A stretch of 51,099 nt of DNA from Arthrobacter sp. SDTb3-6. GTDB taxonomy: Bacteria; Actinomycetota; Actinomycetes; Actinomycetales; Micrococcaceae. The stretch covers positions 1 to 51,099 of the forward strand of contig NZ_JAAMFN010000032.1 of NCBI RefSeq assembly GCF_013376095.1. The letters run 5' to 3'. Under the pieces are notes generated by a model. The model was not told the origin of the DNA. It did no database searches and saw only the letters and a program-made list of their open reading frames with translations. Positions 25,665 through 33,874 of the stretch are shown piece by piece; positions within the stretch are counted from its first letter, which is position 1; each line of letters opens with the position of its first letter. The position numbers were made by a program, and so were the translations under genes.

Positions 25665-27467
25665 ATGTTAGGAAAAACCAGCAAGTCATTGCATGCGGCC
25701 CGGGGCGCGCGGGGGCGGCGGTTGCTGTCCGGCCTGACCGCATCGACCGCAGTACTCGCCCTGGCGTTTGCCGGCCTCGCCGCGCTGGCCGCCGGCCCCG
25801 CCACAGCGGCCACCGCCACAGCGGCCACCGCCACAGCGGCCACCACCTCAGCGGCGCCCACCGATGAAATGGTCAGCCTGTGCCATGCCACAGGCAACCC
25901 CGTGGACCAGTACCTATTAGTCACCGTCAGCCTTGATGCCTTCAAGACGGGCCATGGCACCCACGTCGATGACATTTACCCGCCCAACAGCCTCCGGCCG
26001 AACGGCCAGAACTGGGACGCCGCGGGCCAGGCCATCTTCAACAATGGTTGTGCAACGGCGCCGCCCGCCACAGCGGTTACGCCCCAGGCCCCCACCGTCA
26101 GCCAGGCCACCTGCACGGACCAGGGCGCGGCCACTGTCCCCGTAGTAGAGGTGGCGTCCACCCAGGGGATTTTCTACACGGTGGTTGGCAGCGTCGCTGC
26201 CGGCAGCACCGTCACTGTGGTCGCAACGCCCGCGCCGCAGGGCACGTACACGCTGGCAGCCGCCAATGGGTGGATGCCCAATGCGGACGGCACGGCGAGC
26301 TACACCGTTGTCCTTGACGCGGCCCCCAGCTGCGTCACGGAAGCGGTCCCGGCCGCGCCAGCCGCCGTCCAGGCAGTCTGCAACGGACCCGGGACATCCA
26401 CGGCACCCATGCTGACCCTCGCCAGCACACCCGGCATCGGCTACACCGTGGCCGGAACGGCAGCCCCGGGCAGCACCGTCACCGTCACGGCCACCCCGGC
26501 GGCCGGCTACACGTTGGCCGCCGCAGCAGGCTGGACGGCCAACAATGACGGCACGGCCAGCTACACGGTCACCTTCGACCCTGCACCCGACTGCGCCGTG
26601 GTGGTCCCTCTTGTTTCGGCAAGCCCGACGGCGCCCACCGCCACCCAGGCTGTTTGCACACCTTCCGGAACGGCCACCACACCCGCCTTGGCCCCCGCCA
26701 CGACAACCGGAATCGGCTACACCGTGAACGGAACCGCAGCCGCCGGCCACACTGTCACCGTCACTGCCACGCCGGCCGACGGCTACACGCTGGCCGCGGC
26801 AGCAGGCTGGACGGCCAACAACGACGGCACAGCCAGCTACACGGTCACCTTCGACGCAGCACCGGAATGCGCCGCGGCGACACCGATTGTTGCGGCCACC
26901 CCGACGGCGCCCACCGCCACCCAGGCTGTCTGCACACCATCCGGAACCGCCACCGCACCCACACTGACGCTCGCCACCACACCCGGAATCGACTACACCG
27001 TAACCGGACCGGCAGCGGCCGGCAGCACCGTCACCGTCACCGCAACACCCCAGGCCAGCCACAAGCTGGCCGCCGCGGCAGGCTGGACGGCCAACAACGA
27101 CGGCACGGCCAGCTACACGGTCACCTTTGGGACAGTGGACTGCTCGGCCGTCACCACACCCGTTGACCCGCCGTCGACCCCGGTAGTCACAGACCCTCCG
27201 GCAACCCCGGTCGTGACAGACCCGCCAGCCAAGCCCGTATCGGACCCGGCCCCGCCCGTGCTTCCAAAGGCAGCGACACCAGTGCTCCCGAAAGCCGCAG
27301 CCGTAGTGGTTCCGCAGGCCGTTTCCGTACTGCCGCAATCGGCAGCCCAGCCCACCGCGCTGGCCTCAACCGGCTATGACCCGGCCTGGAGTGTCTCGCT
27401 GGCAATCATGTTCCTGGTGGTCGGCGCGGGCGCCGTGTGGCGCAGCCGCCGGCCCGCAGGGCAGTAA
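25665..27467 (+). CDS. Sortase-anchored (LASTG) surface protein with four ~85-residue repeats
   Basis: 600 residues; AGGAG stands 10 nt before the ATG. A signal peptide (basic start, then VLALAFAGLAALAAGPATAA) is followed by a short alanine/threonine repeat. Residues ~72-125 are an unassigned N-terminal domain with MVSLCHATGN. Four tandem beta-rich repeats of ~85 residues follow (nt ~26090-27150), each with YTVxGxAAxGSTVTVTATP, AAAAGWTANNDGTASYTVTFD and two cysteines. A proline/valine-rich wall-spanning stretch (PVVTDPP) ends in LASTG, a hydrophobic helix and RSRRP, the layout of a class E sortase substrate. No sortase gene is in the window. Role in a cell-surface matrix is inferred from its neighbours. 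Confidence 0.82.
   Translation: MLGKTSKSLHAARGARGRRLLSGLTASTAVLALAFAGLAALAAGPATAATATAATATAATTSAAPTDEMVSLCHATGNPVDQYLLVTVSLDAFKTGHGTHVDDIYPPNSLRPNGQNWDAAGQAIFNNGCATAPPATAVTPQAPTVSQATCTDQGAATVPVVEVASTQGIFYTVVGSVAAGSTVTVVATPAPQGTYTLAAANGWMPNADGTASYTVVLDAAPSCVTEAVPAAPAAVQAVCNGPGTSTAPMLTLASTPGIGYTVAGTAAPGSTVTVTATPAAGYTLAAAAGWTANNDGTASYTVTFDPAPDCAVVVPLVSASPTAPTATQAVCTPSGTATTPALAPATTTGIGYTVNGTAAAGHTVTVTATPADGYTLAAAAGWTANNDGTASYTVTFDAAPECAAATPIVAATPTAPTATQAVCTPSGTATAPTLTLATTPGIDYTVTGPAAAGSTVTVTATPQASHKLAAAAGWTANNDGTASYTVTFGTVDCSAVTTPVDPPSTPVVTDPPATPVVTDPPAKPVSDPAPPVLPKAATPVLPKAAAVVVPQAVSVLPQSAAQPTALASTGYDPAWSVSLAIMFLVVGAGAVWRSRRPAGQ
25801..25845 (+). repeat. 15-bp in-frame tandem repeat after the signal peptide
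   Basis: Three units of CCACAGCGGCCACCG (the last with one change) encode TATAA repeats at the mature N-terminus of the LASTG protein. Confidence 0.9.
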
Positions 27468-27793
27468 GCCGGGCAGTAACCCGGTCAGCACCCGGCCGGC
27501 AGCCCCCTGAAGTAAGCCGGCAGCCCGCGGCCCCCGCGCCCCCGTCAACCGGACGGCGCCGGGGCCATCGGGCTGCCCGGCGACACGCCGGCGTCGTTAC
27601 CGTTTTGTTATCTGAGCGCCATTTCGGTAATGTGGTGCCCGGTCTCCTAAAGGTTCCGGTCCCATGGCCGGATGCCTTTCCATGCATTTTCCGACGGCGG
27701 CCGCGTCCGCCAAGGGCCTGGGGGTTCTCCCGGCGGTGTGTCGCCGTCACCTTACATGAACGTCCCACAGGGGCGTCCCTACCCGGGAGATAT
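27468..27793 (+). promoter_or_regulatory. Promoter and ~155-nt leader of the GH16 gene
   Basis: TTGTTA (27605-27610), a 17-nt spacer and TAATGT (27628-27633) form a good promoter, enclosed by the inverted repeat TTACCG (27597) / CGGTAA (27625). The leader from ~27640 to 27793 contains several GC-rich stems but matches no riboswitch I can name. The five-copy regulon element is absent here. GGGAGA precedes the ATG. Confidence 0.5.
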
Positions 27794-28948
27794 ATGCCTT
27801 TTAAGCACAACCATGCCCAAAACGCGCAGCACCTGGCAGCAAAAACAGCCCCCACGGCCGGAGCAGCGGCCAGGCCGCGCACCGCCGCCGCACACAAGGC
27901 CGCCCCCCGCAAGGCAGCCGCCCACAAGGCCGTGCTGCTCATGGCCATCGGAGTCATGTCCCTGACGGGCTGCGGCTTGGCCGCGCCGGGCGGCCACGGC
28001 AATGCAGCCGCCGGCTCCAGCGCAGAATTGGCCGCCGCCAGCAAGCCGTTGGCCTCGCATTCCCTGACGCAGAGGAGCACCCAAACGACCAAGGCAACGA
28101 ACTCCCACAAGCCCAAGCCGACGGCGTCGCCCTCCCCCAGCCCCACGGCGTCGCCCTCGCCGACCACAACGTCCGCCCCGAGCCCGGCCCCTGTCACCAG
28201 CCCCAGCCCCGTGACCAGCCCCAGCCCCACCTCCAGCACGACTGCCACGTCCACGCCGACCGCCACCAGCGCCCCTTTGGCAGCAGCTCCGACCGGCGAC
28301 GGCACCCAGGCCGCGGTCAAGTACGGCTGGGGGTCCGTGGTTGCCGGTGACGAGTTCAACTACACCGGAGCCCCGGATTCAACCAAGTGGAGCGTCTACG
28401 ACAGTGCCGGCCACGCGGGCAACGGCACCCGCACCCCGGCGGCCTGGAACGTTGCCAACGGCATGGCCACCGTCAGCGGCGACTCCTCGGGCAACACCGG
28501 CGGGATGTCTGCCAAGTTCGCCCAGCAGGAGTATGGCCGGTGGGAAGCCCGCATGCGCACCAACGACCGGGACCCGCAGTACCACCCGGTGCTGATCCTG
28601 TGGCCCAACAACAACGCCTCCTCCACGTGCGCGGAAATCGACTACGCCGAAAGCACGGAGTTGACCACGCAGATGAAGTTCTTCCTCCACTACGCCTGCA
28701 GCGGCTCCGACTTCCAGACCACCAGTTCGACGCCGATCGACACCACCCAATGGCACAACTACGCCGTGGAGTGGACACCGGCCGGCATCACCGGCTACAT
28801 CGACGGCGTAAAGACGTTCACCGACACCAACCCCGCCCACCAGCCGGGCGTCGGCATGCACCAGACGATCCAGCTGGACTGGTTCCCGAGCGGAGCGGCC
28901 ACCAAGCCCTCGCAAATGCAGATCGACTGGGTGCGCGTCTACAAGTAG
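27794..28948 (+). CDS. Family 16 glycoside hydrolase, secreted lipoprotein
   Basis: 384 residues. After an unusually long basic, alanine-rich N-terminus comes VLLMAIGVMSLTGC, a lipobox that would anchor the protein to the outer face of the membrane. A serine/proline/threonine linker leads to the GH16 domain (~residue 178 to end): GDEFNYTGAPDSTKWSVYD, GRWEARMRT, the catalytic EIDYAE (E281, D283, E286), WHNYAVEWTP and MQIDWVRVYK. GH16 enzymes cut beta-1,3/1,4-glucans or galactans; beside polysaccharide genes such enzymes often trim or release the product. The exact substrate is unknown. A strong terminator follows. Confidence 0.88.
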   Translation: MPFKHNHAQNAQHLAAKTAPTAGAAARPRTAAAHKAAPRKAAAHKAVLLMAIGVMSLTGCGLAAPGGHGNAAAGSSAELAAASKPLASHSLTQRSTQTTKATNSHKPKPTASPSPSPTASPSPTTTSAPSPAPVTSPSPVTSPSPTSSTTATSTPTATSAPLAAAPTGDGTQAAVKYGWGSVVAGDEFNYTGAPDSTKWSVYDSAGHAGNGTRTPAAWNVANGMATVSGDSSGNTGGMSAKFAQQEYGRWEARMRTNDRDPQYHPVLILWPNNNASSTCAEIDYAESTELTTQMKFFLHYACSGSDFQTTSSTPIDTTQWHNYAVEWTPAGITGYIDGVKTFTDTNPAHQPGVGMHQTIQLDWFPSGAATKPSQMQIDWVRVYK

Positions 28949-28976
28949 CCCACCACCCCTTCATACCGCGGCATCA

Positions 28977-29015
28977 GGGCCGCCGGACGTCACACCGACG
29001 TCCGGCGGCCCTTTT
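28977..29015 (+). terminator. Rho-independent terminator after the GH16 gene
   Basis: A perfect 15-bp stem (GGGCCGCCGGACGTC, loop ACACC) is followed by TTTT. It separates the GH16 unit from the glycosyltransferase operon. Confidence 0.9.
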
Positions 29016-29040
29016 CGTGCGCAAGTAGCGGCCCCCAAAA

Positions 29041-29107
29041 ACGAGTACAGGCCCTTTCAATTCAAGTAGTTCCTACGCTATCGGCGGCCATCCCCCGGAC
29101 GTAGTGT
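29041..29107 (+). promoter_or_regulatory. Regulon promoter element, copy C
   Basis: CAAGTAG at 29063, CTAC half, CTATCGG block starting 29078, CCATCC near 29089 and TAGTGT -10 box at 29102-29107. A further CGAGT with an A-tract before it starts at 29042. A GCCGCC/GGCGGC hairpin (29115-29143) lies in the ~165-nt leader of the GT2 gene; the rest of 29108-29273 shows nothing else I recognise. Confidence 0.72.
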
Positions 29108-29273
29108 TTTTTTAGCCGCCAGGGAAAAAACCACATGGGCGGCCGGTCTAGGTCTCATTTGTGGGATTGAAATAAATAGTTTTGCTGGGGACGTCCTTGA
29201 GGGAGGCAGCCGCGGCAAGGGCACGGGGGCCTAAATAGGTTTCACCGTGTCTTCCGCAAATCTGGAGGAAGCA

Positions 29274-30155
29274 ATGACCTATTCGGGCCCGGCAGAAGCA
29301 GGAGGCGCCACTACGGCGCATCTGCCCCAGAGAACTCCCCACCCTCCAGTCGTACACCGGAATCCAACGGTGAGCCTGGTGATTCCCACACTCAATGAGG
29401 CACGGAACCTGCCGTGGGTGCTGCGGCGCATCCCCCCGTTCGTGGACCAGGTGGTCATCGTGGACGGCCGCTCCGTGGATGACACCGTCAAGGTGGCCAA
29501 GGCGGTCCGCCCCGACGTCGACATCGTCCTGGAAAGCGAAAAGGGCAAGGGCGCGGCCATCCGGGCCGGGTTCTCCGCCAGCACCGGCGACCTGATCGTC
29601 ATGATCGATGCCGACGGCAGCATGGACCCGGCCGAGATTGGCTGGTACACCGAGCTCCTGAGCAGCGGCTTCGACTTCGTCAAGGGCTCGCGCTACCTCA
29701 CCGGGGGCGCCTCCGACGACCTCACCTGGCTCCGGGGGCAGGGCAACCGGGCCCTGACCGGCCTGGCCAACGTCGCATGCCACCGCCATTTTTCCGACCT
29801 TTGCTACGGGTACGTGGGCCTGCGGCGGCAGTGCCTGCCCCTCCTGGAGCTCGCCTCCAACGGCTTTGAAATTGAAACCGAACTGGCCATCCGGGCCGCC
29901 TTGGCCGGACTGCGCATCGCCGAAGTGCCCACGCACGAGCTGAACCGGCTTTCCGGCACGTCCAACCTGCGCACCTTCAAGGACGGCTGGCGGGTGCTGC
30001 ACACGCTGGTGAAGGAATGGTCCCTGTGGGATTCCCCCACCGCCGGCGCCATGGCCGAGTCGATGCAACGGGTCCACTACCACGAGCCGCCGGTCGAGGT
30101 CTCCCGTGCCCCGGAGGACCTGGCAGCCCTGCTCACCCCGCCGATGGGGGTGTGA
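29274..30155 (+). CDS. GT2-family glycosyltransferase (dolichol-phosphate-mannose-synthase-like)
   Basis: 293 residues; GGAGGAA lies just before the ATG at 29274, which I prefer to an in-frame GTG 27 nt earlier. GT-A fold: SLVIPTLNEARNLPWVL, VVIVDGRSVDDT, ESEKGKGAAIRAGF, LIVMIDADGSMDP (metal-binding DxD) and FVKGSRYL. It probably transfers a sugar from a nucleotide donor to a lipid carrier or glycan at the cytoplasmic face. No membrane helices. First gene of the long polysaccharide operon; the next gene begins 1 nt after its stop. Confidence 0.88.
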   Translation: MTYSGPAEAGGATTAHLPQRTPHPPVVHRNPTVSLVIPTLNEARNLPWVLRRIPPFVDQVVIVDGRSVDDTVKVAKAVRPDVDIVLESEKGKGAAIRAGFSASTGDLIVMIDADGSMDPAEIGWYTELLSSGFDFVKGSRYLTGGASDDLTWLRGQGNRALTGLANVACHRHFSDLCYGYVGLRRQCLPLLELASNGFEIETELAIRAALAGLRIAEVPTHELNRLSGTSNLRTFKDGWRVLHTLVKEWSLWDSPTAGAMAESMQRVHYHEPPVEVSRAPEDLAALLTPPMGV

Positions 30156-30156
30156 G

Positions 30157-31131
30157 ATGCCGGCCAACCAGCTCCCCACCGCCAGCGTCGTGATCTGTGC
30201 GTACACCGAAGACCGTTGGGCGTGGCTGCAGCAGGCCATTGAATCGGTCCAGGCGCAGACCGCCGCCGCCCACGAACTCATCATCGTCGTGGACCACAAC
30301 CAGCCGCTGCAAAAGCGGCTCCTGCACCACCTCACCGGCGCCTATGTGCTTGAAAACAATGGCGCCAAGGGGCTGTCCGGGGCCAGGAACACCGGCGTCC
30401 TGGCCGCCACCGGGGAGATCATCGCCTTCCTGGACGACGACGCCGTCGCCGGTCCGGAATGGCTGGAACGCCAGCTGGAACTCTACGACGACCCGGCGGT
30501 CTACGCAGTCGGCGGCCGGATCGAACCGCTGTGGGAAACCGGCCGCCCGGCCCACTTCCCGCAGGAGCTGGACTGGATTGTGGGCTGTTCCTACCGCGGC
30601 CTGCCGCGGGTCGCCGCCCAGGTCCGCAACGTGATCGGGGCCAGCATGTCCTTCCGCCGCTCCGTCTTCGAGGACGCCGGCCTCTTCGATGAACGCATGG
30701 GCCGGACGACGGCGTTGCACGGGTGTGAGGAAACCGAGCTGTGCATGCGGGCGGCCGCCCTGCGCCCCGGCGGGCGCGTGGTGTACGAGCCGGCGTCGCT
30801 GGCCTCACACCATGTCCCCCAATCCCGGGGCACCTTGGGCTACATGCTGGCCCGGTCGTGGGGCGAGGGGATCTCGAAGGCCCAAATCTCCGCCCTGCCT
30901 GGCGCACGACGGCGGCTGGGCCCGGAGCGCCGCTACGTCGCCGAGGTGCTCCCCCGCGCGATCGTCCGCAACCTGGTTTCCGGCCAGTTCGACGGGCTGG
31001 TCAGCAGCGGGGCAATTTTTTCCGTGCTGGCGGCAACCGCCGCCGGCTATGTTGTGGGGCGCGCAAGGCACCCCCTGTCCGCCGCGCACGCCGCGAGGGG
31101 CAATTCCGGCGATATGGAGGTGGCGCTATGA
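30157..31131 (+). CDS. GT2-family glycosyltransferase
   Basis: 324 residues. ASVVICAYTEDRWAWLQQAI, LIIVVDHNQ, KGLSGARNTGV, IIAFLDDDAVAGPEWL (DxD) and EETELCMRAA (the ED acceptor-site motif) define a GT-A glycosyltransferase. A C-terminal hydrophobic segment (FSVLAATAAGYVVG) could attach it to the membrane. The stop overlaps the next start (ATGA). Donor and acceptor sugars are unknown. Confidence 0.88.
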   Translation: MPANQLPTASVVICAYTEDRWAWLQQAIESVQAQTAAAHELIIVVDHNQPLQKRLLHHLTGAYVLENNGAKGLSGARNTGVLAATGEIIAFLDDDAVAGPEWLERQLELYDDPAVYAVGGRIEPLWETGRPAHFPQELDWIVGCSYRGLPRVAAQVRNVIGASMSFRRSVFEDAGLFDERMGRTTALHGCEETELCMRAAALRPGGRVVYEPASLASHHVPQSRGTLGYMLARSWGEGISKAQISALPGARRRLGPERRYVAEVLPRAIVRNLVSGQFDGLVSSGAIFSVLAATAAGYVVGRARHPLSAAHAARGNSGDMEVAL

Positions 31132-32546
31132 CCAGGTCAAGATTCGGAATTGGGACCGTCATGATGACGGCGGCGCTGGCCTTGACGGCCGGCCTGTCCG
31201 TCACCGCGGCCGGCACGGCAGCCGTTGCCGCCGCCCCCGCAACCCTGACGGTCCCTCTTTGCCAGCCCCTGACGGCACCGCCGGACAACACCTTCCCCGG
31301 CACCACCGTGGTGGCGGACAACTTTGAGTCCGGGACGCTGCTCAACTGGGCTGTGAAGACCGGCGGCGACGGCACGGCGAGTGTTGTCGGGACCCCCACC
31401 TATACGGGCGGCTGTGCCGGATACCTGCACACCAGCTCGTCCAAGGGCTCGGTGGCCAACCTTCAGAAGGCCATCCCGTCAGGCACCGCCGAAGTGTATG
31501 CGGACGGCGAGTTCAACCTGGCAACGGCCGGCACCACAGGCGCCACGAACCCGTACTTCCGCTTCTTCAACGGCACCACGCGGATCGCCTCCGTCTACCG
31601 CTACGCAACCAACGGGCAGCTGTGGCTGGAGACGCTCTCCCCCACGGCCGGCTGGGTGCGCACCAGGCTGACCACCGCGGCCGTCCCACTCTCTGCCTGG
31701 AACCATGTCCAAGCCGCGTTCCTTCCCAACGGCGCCGCAACCACCGTGCAGGTGTGGCTGAACAACTCACTGGTGTACTCAAGCACCGGCGTAAACGGAC
31801 CCACCGTGCCCGTAACTTCCGTGATGCTGGGCAGTGAAAGCAAAAACCAGAAGGGCGACCTTTACCTGGACAACGTGATCATCAAGGCCGCCACCGCCGC
31901 CCAAACGTCCTGCAGCGCCACCCCGCCCGCCAACACCATGCCGGGACAAACAGTGGTCGCAGACGGCTTCGAATGCGGCAACCTGGCCAACTGGACGGTC
32001 CACATGGCCGGCGACGGCACGGCCGGCGTCCAGTCCTCCACCGTTTACGACGGCACACTGGCTGCCAGCCTGGTGACCACCAGCAACACCAACTCCCTGG
32101 CCAACATGTCCACCGCACTGCCGGCGAGCACCACGCAAACCGATGTGGACGGTTGGTTTGACATCACCGCAATCGGGCCGGACGGCAATGACGTGCCGTA
32201 CTTCCGGTTCTTCACCGGCACAACCCGCTTCGCCGACGTCTACCGGTACAACTCCACCGGGCAGTTGTGGCTGCGCGTGCTGACGCCGGCCGGCACATAC
32301 TCCTACGTGCGGCTGACCAGCTACTCGGTGCCGCTGGACTCGTGGCACCGCGTGCAAATGGAAGTTGTGCCCAATGGCACCGCCTCCACCATCCAGGTCT
32401 GGTTCGACGGCGCGCTGCTGTACAACTCCTCCGCGGTCAGCACCTCGGCCACCAATGTCACCACGGTGATGCTGGGCTCCGAGCACTACCCGCAGCCTGC
32501 TTCCATCAACATCGACGACGTAATCGTAAAGGCGGTTGTCCCGTGA
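31128..32546 (+). CDS. Secreted two-repeat protein A (concanavalin/LamG-like units)
   Basis: 472 residues with a signal peptide (VMMTAALALTAGLSVTAAGTA). Two ~215-residue units begin near nt 31293 and 31938. Each runs TFPGTTVVADNFESG..NW, DGTASV, a YADGxFN/DI strand, YFRFFxGTTRxAxVYRY, GQLWLxxL, W-H-x-V-Q, an NGxxxTxQVWxDG strand and LYLDNVIIKA; the second carries FECG in place of FESG. The all-beta, VWLDG-containing pattern suggests concanavalin A-like glycan-binding modules; this is a fold guess. Same signal peptide and unit plan as protein B at 33875. Overlaps both neighbours (ATGA, GTGA). Confidence 0.75.
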   Translation: MTRSRFGIGTVMMTAALALTAGLSVTAAGTAAVAAAPATLTVPLCQPLTAPPDNTFPGTTVVADNFESGTLLNWAVKTGGDGTASVVGTPTYTGGCAGYLHTSSSKGSVANLQKAIPSGTAEVYADGEFNLATAGTTGATNPYFRFFNGTTRIASVYRYATNGQLWLETLSPTAGWVRTRLTTAAVPLSAWNHVQAAFLPNGAATTVQVWLNNSLVYSSTGVNGPTVPVTSVMLGSESKNQKGDLYLDNVIIKAATAAQTSCSATPPANTMPGQTVVADGFECGNLANWTVHMAGDGTAGVQSSTVYDGTLAASLVTTSNTNSLANMSTALPASTTQTDVDGWFDITAIGPDGNDVPYFRFFTGTTRFADVYRYNSTGQLWLRVLTPAGTYSYVRLTSYSVPLDSWHRVQMEVVPNGTASTIQVWFDGALLYNSSAVSTSATNVTTVMLGSEHYPQPASINIDDVIVKAVVP

Positions 32547-33649
32547 CGGCGGACCCCATGACTCCAACCTCACCCGTGCAAACGGGCGCCCACTTCGACA
32601 TCCACGGCCTGGTCAGCGTCGAAGTGGCGCCCGGCACCCCCGGGGCGCCGCAGCTCGTGGACATGCTCCGGCCGTTCCACACCGGATTCCCGGGGATCGA
32701 CCCGTTCCGGATCCTGGTCACCGGGGAGGCCGTGGTGCTGGAGAACCCCTCGCACGCGGAGGATGCCTACCGGTACACGGACGACACCCTCTTCCTCCCC
32801 CGGGACCGGGTGACGGTGACAGTCACGGACAGCGGGTTTACGGTGGCCGGGCGCGGTGAGCTGCTGACCGCCGTGATACCCCTGCTGGACCGCCTGTGCG
32901 TCCTTAACGATGCGGCCATGGTCCACGCCGCAATCGTCAACTACCGGGGCTCCGGCGTACTGATGCCGGCTTGGGGCGGCGTTGGCAAGACCAGCACCGT
33001 GGCCAAGCTGGTGAAGATTGACGGCGTGCAGTTCATGGCCGACGACTGGGCCTTCCTCCGCGCGGACGGGACGGTGCTGGGCTATGCGAAGCCGATGTTC
33101 ATCAAGGCACACCACCAGCCCATTTACCCCCAGCTGTTCGAGGGGCCGCGCAAGCCCCTGGTGCCCAAGGGGCTGACGAAGCCGCTGGAACGTGCCTCGA
33201 CGATTGTCCACCCGGTCATCGTCCGGTATCCCCGCACTGCCGCATTCACCAGGCACTGGTCCCCGGAACACCGCATGGTCCAGCCGGAGCAGGCTTTCGG
33301 CGCGGGAAACATCGCCACCGAGGCACCAACCCGGGTGGCCATGTTCCTGGAGCGGCACTCCGGGGCGGATGCTGTCCTTGAACCGCGCAGCGCCGAGTGG
33401 ATGACCACCCGGATCGTGGGCAATTTCCACACTGAGCTGCCCGGCGTGTCCCGCAGCCTGATCGAGGCGTTGGGCGCCACGGGGCTGGTCCCCCTGGAGT
33501 CATACTTCGCCGACAAAGCCAGGATTGTCCGCCGTGGACTCGGAAGCATTCCGTGCCACGTGCTGAAAATTCCGGCCGCCTGGTCCGCAGACCGGACCAG
33601 CGACCACGTCACCGCCACAGTGCAGGCACTGCTCAATGAATGGGCTTAG
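32543..33649 (+). CDS. HPr-kinase-like P-loop protein
   Basis: 368 residues; GTG start overlapping the preceding stop, with an ATG five codons later as alternative. Walker A is WGGVGKTS (W144 to S151) in GVLMPAWGGVGKTSTVAKL, followed by QFMADDWAFLRADG as the acidic Walker-B-like loop, the order seen in HprK/P-related kinases. An HPr substrate gene is not in view, so an HPr-phosphorylating role cannot be claimed; related proteins occur in glycan and peptide-modification clusters. No membrane segment. Its place between the two repeat-protein genes suggests it acts on the matrix pathway, as inference only. Confidence 0.68.
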   Translation: MTADPMTPTSPVQTGAHFDIHGLVSVEVAPGTPGAPQLVDMLRPFHTGFPGIDPFRILVTGEAVVLENPSHAEDAYRYTDDTLFLPRDRVTVTVTDSGFTVAGRGELLTAVIPLLDRLCVLNDAAMVHAAIVNYRGSGVLMPAWGGVGKTSTVAKLVKIDGVQFMADDWAFLRADGTVLGYAKPMFIKAHHQPIYPQLFEGPRKPLVPKGLTKPLERASTIVHPVIVRYPRTAAFTRHWSPEHRMVQPEQAFGAGNIATEAPTRVAMFLERHSGADAVLEPRSAEWMTTRIVGNFHTELPGVSRSLIEALGATGLVPLESYFADKARIVRRGLGSIPCHVLKIPAAWSADRTSDHVTATVQALLNEWA

Positions 33650-33773
33650 CCTCGCCGCCGGCATGGCGCGCCGGACGTCCCCCTCGGGAGACGTCCGGGT
33701 CCGCGCCACCGCGCACCTGCTGGCCTGCGACGGCGTCCCCGCCGCAGCGCCCAGCGCAACAATTCTTTACGCC

Positions 33774-33793
33774 CCGGCGGCAAACGCCGCCGG
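33774..33793 (+). promoter_or_regulatory. Hairpin in the gap before the protein B gene
   Basis: CCGGCGGC-AAAC-GCCGCCGG, extended by TTTAC before and TAAA after. It is the main structure in the 225-nt gap, the largest interruption of the operon, along with a CCGGACGTC/GACGTCCGG dyad near 33672. It may attenuate or process the transcript. Confidence 0.45.
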
Positions 33794-33874
33794 TAAATCG
33801 GTGGAGCGGGCAAGGTGCCCGCTGGCCACGGTGGACGCCCCCTAGGGCGGGACCGGCAATCTGGAGGTGCCATT

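Noticed and set aside
25384-25671. 95-codon frame ending at the LASTG start
   Set aside because: It begins inside promoter copy B and has no ribosome site or recognisable pattern.
27640-27793. Possible riboswitch (cyclic di-AMP or cyclic di-GMP type) before the GH16 gene
   Set aside because: The leader is GC-rich and can fold, but I could not match the conserved blocks of either class. A covariance-model search would decide.
33636-33845. 69-codon frame in the gap between the HPrK-like and protein B genes
   Set aside because: It overlaps the preceding stop region and two hairpins; no ribosome site at its ATG and no conserved pattern.
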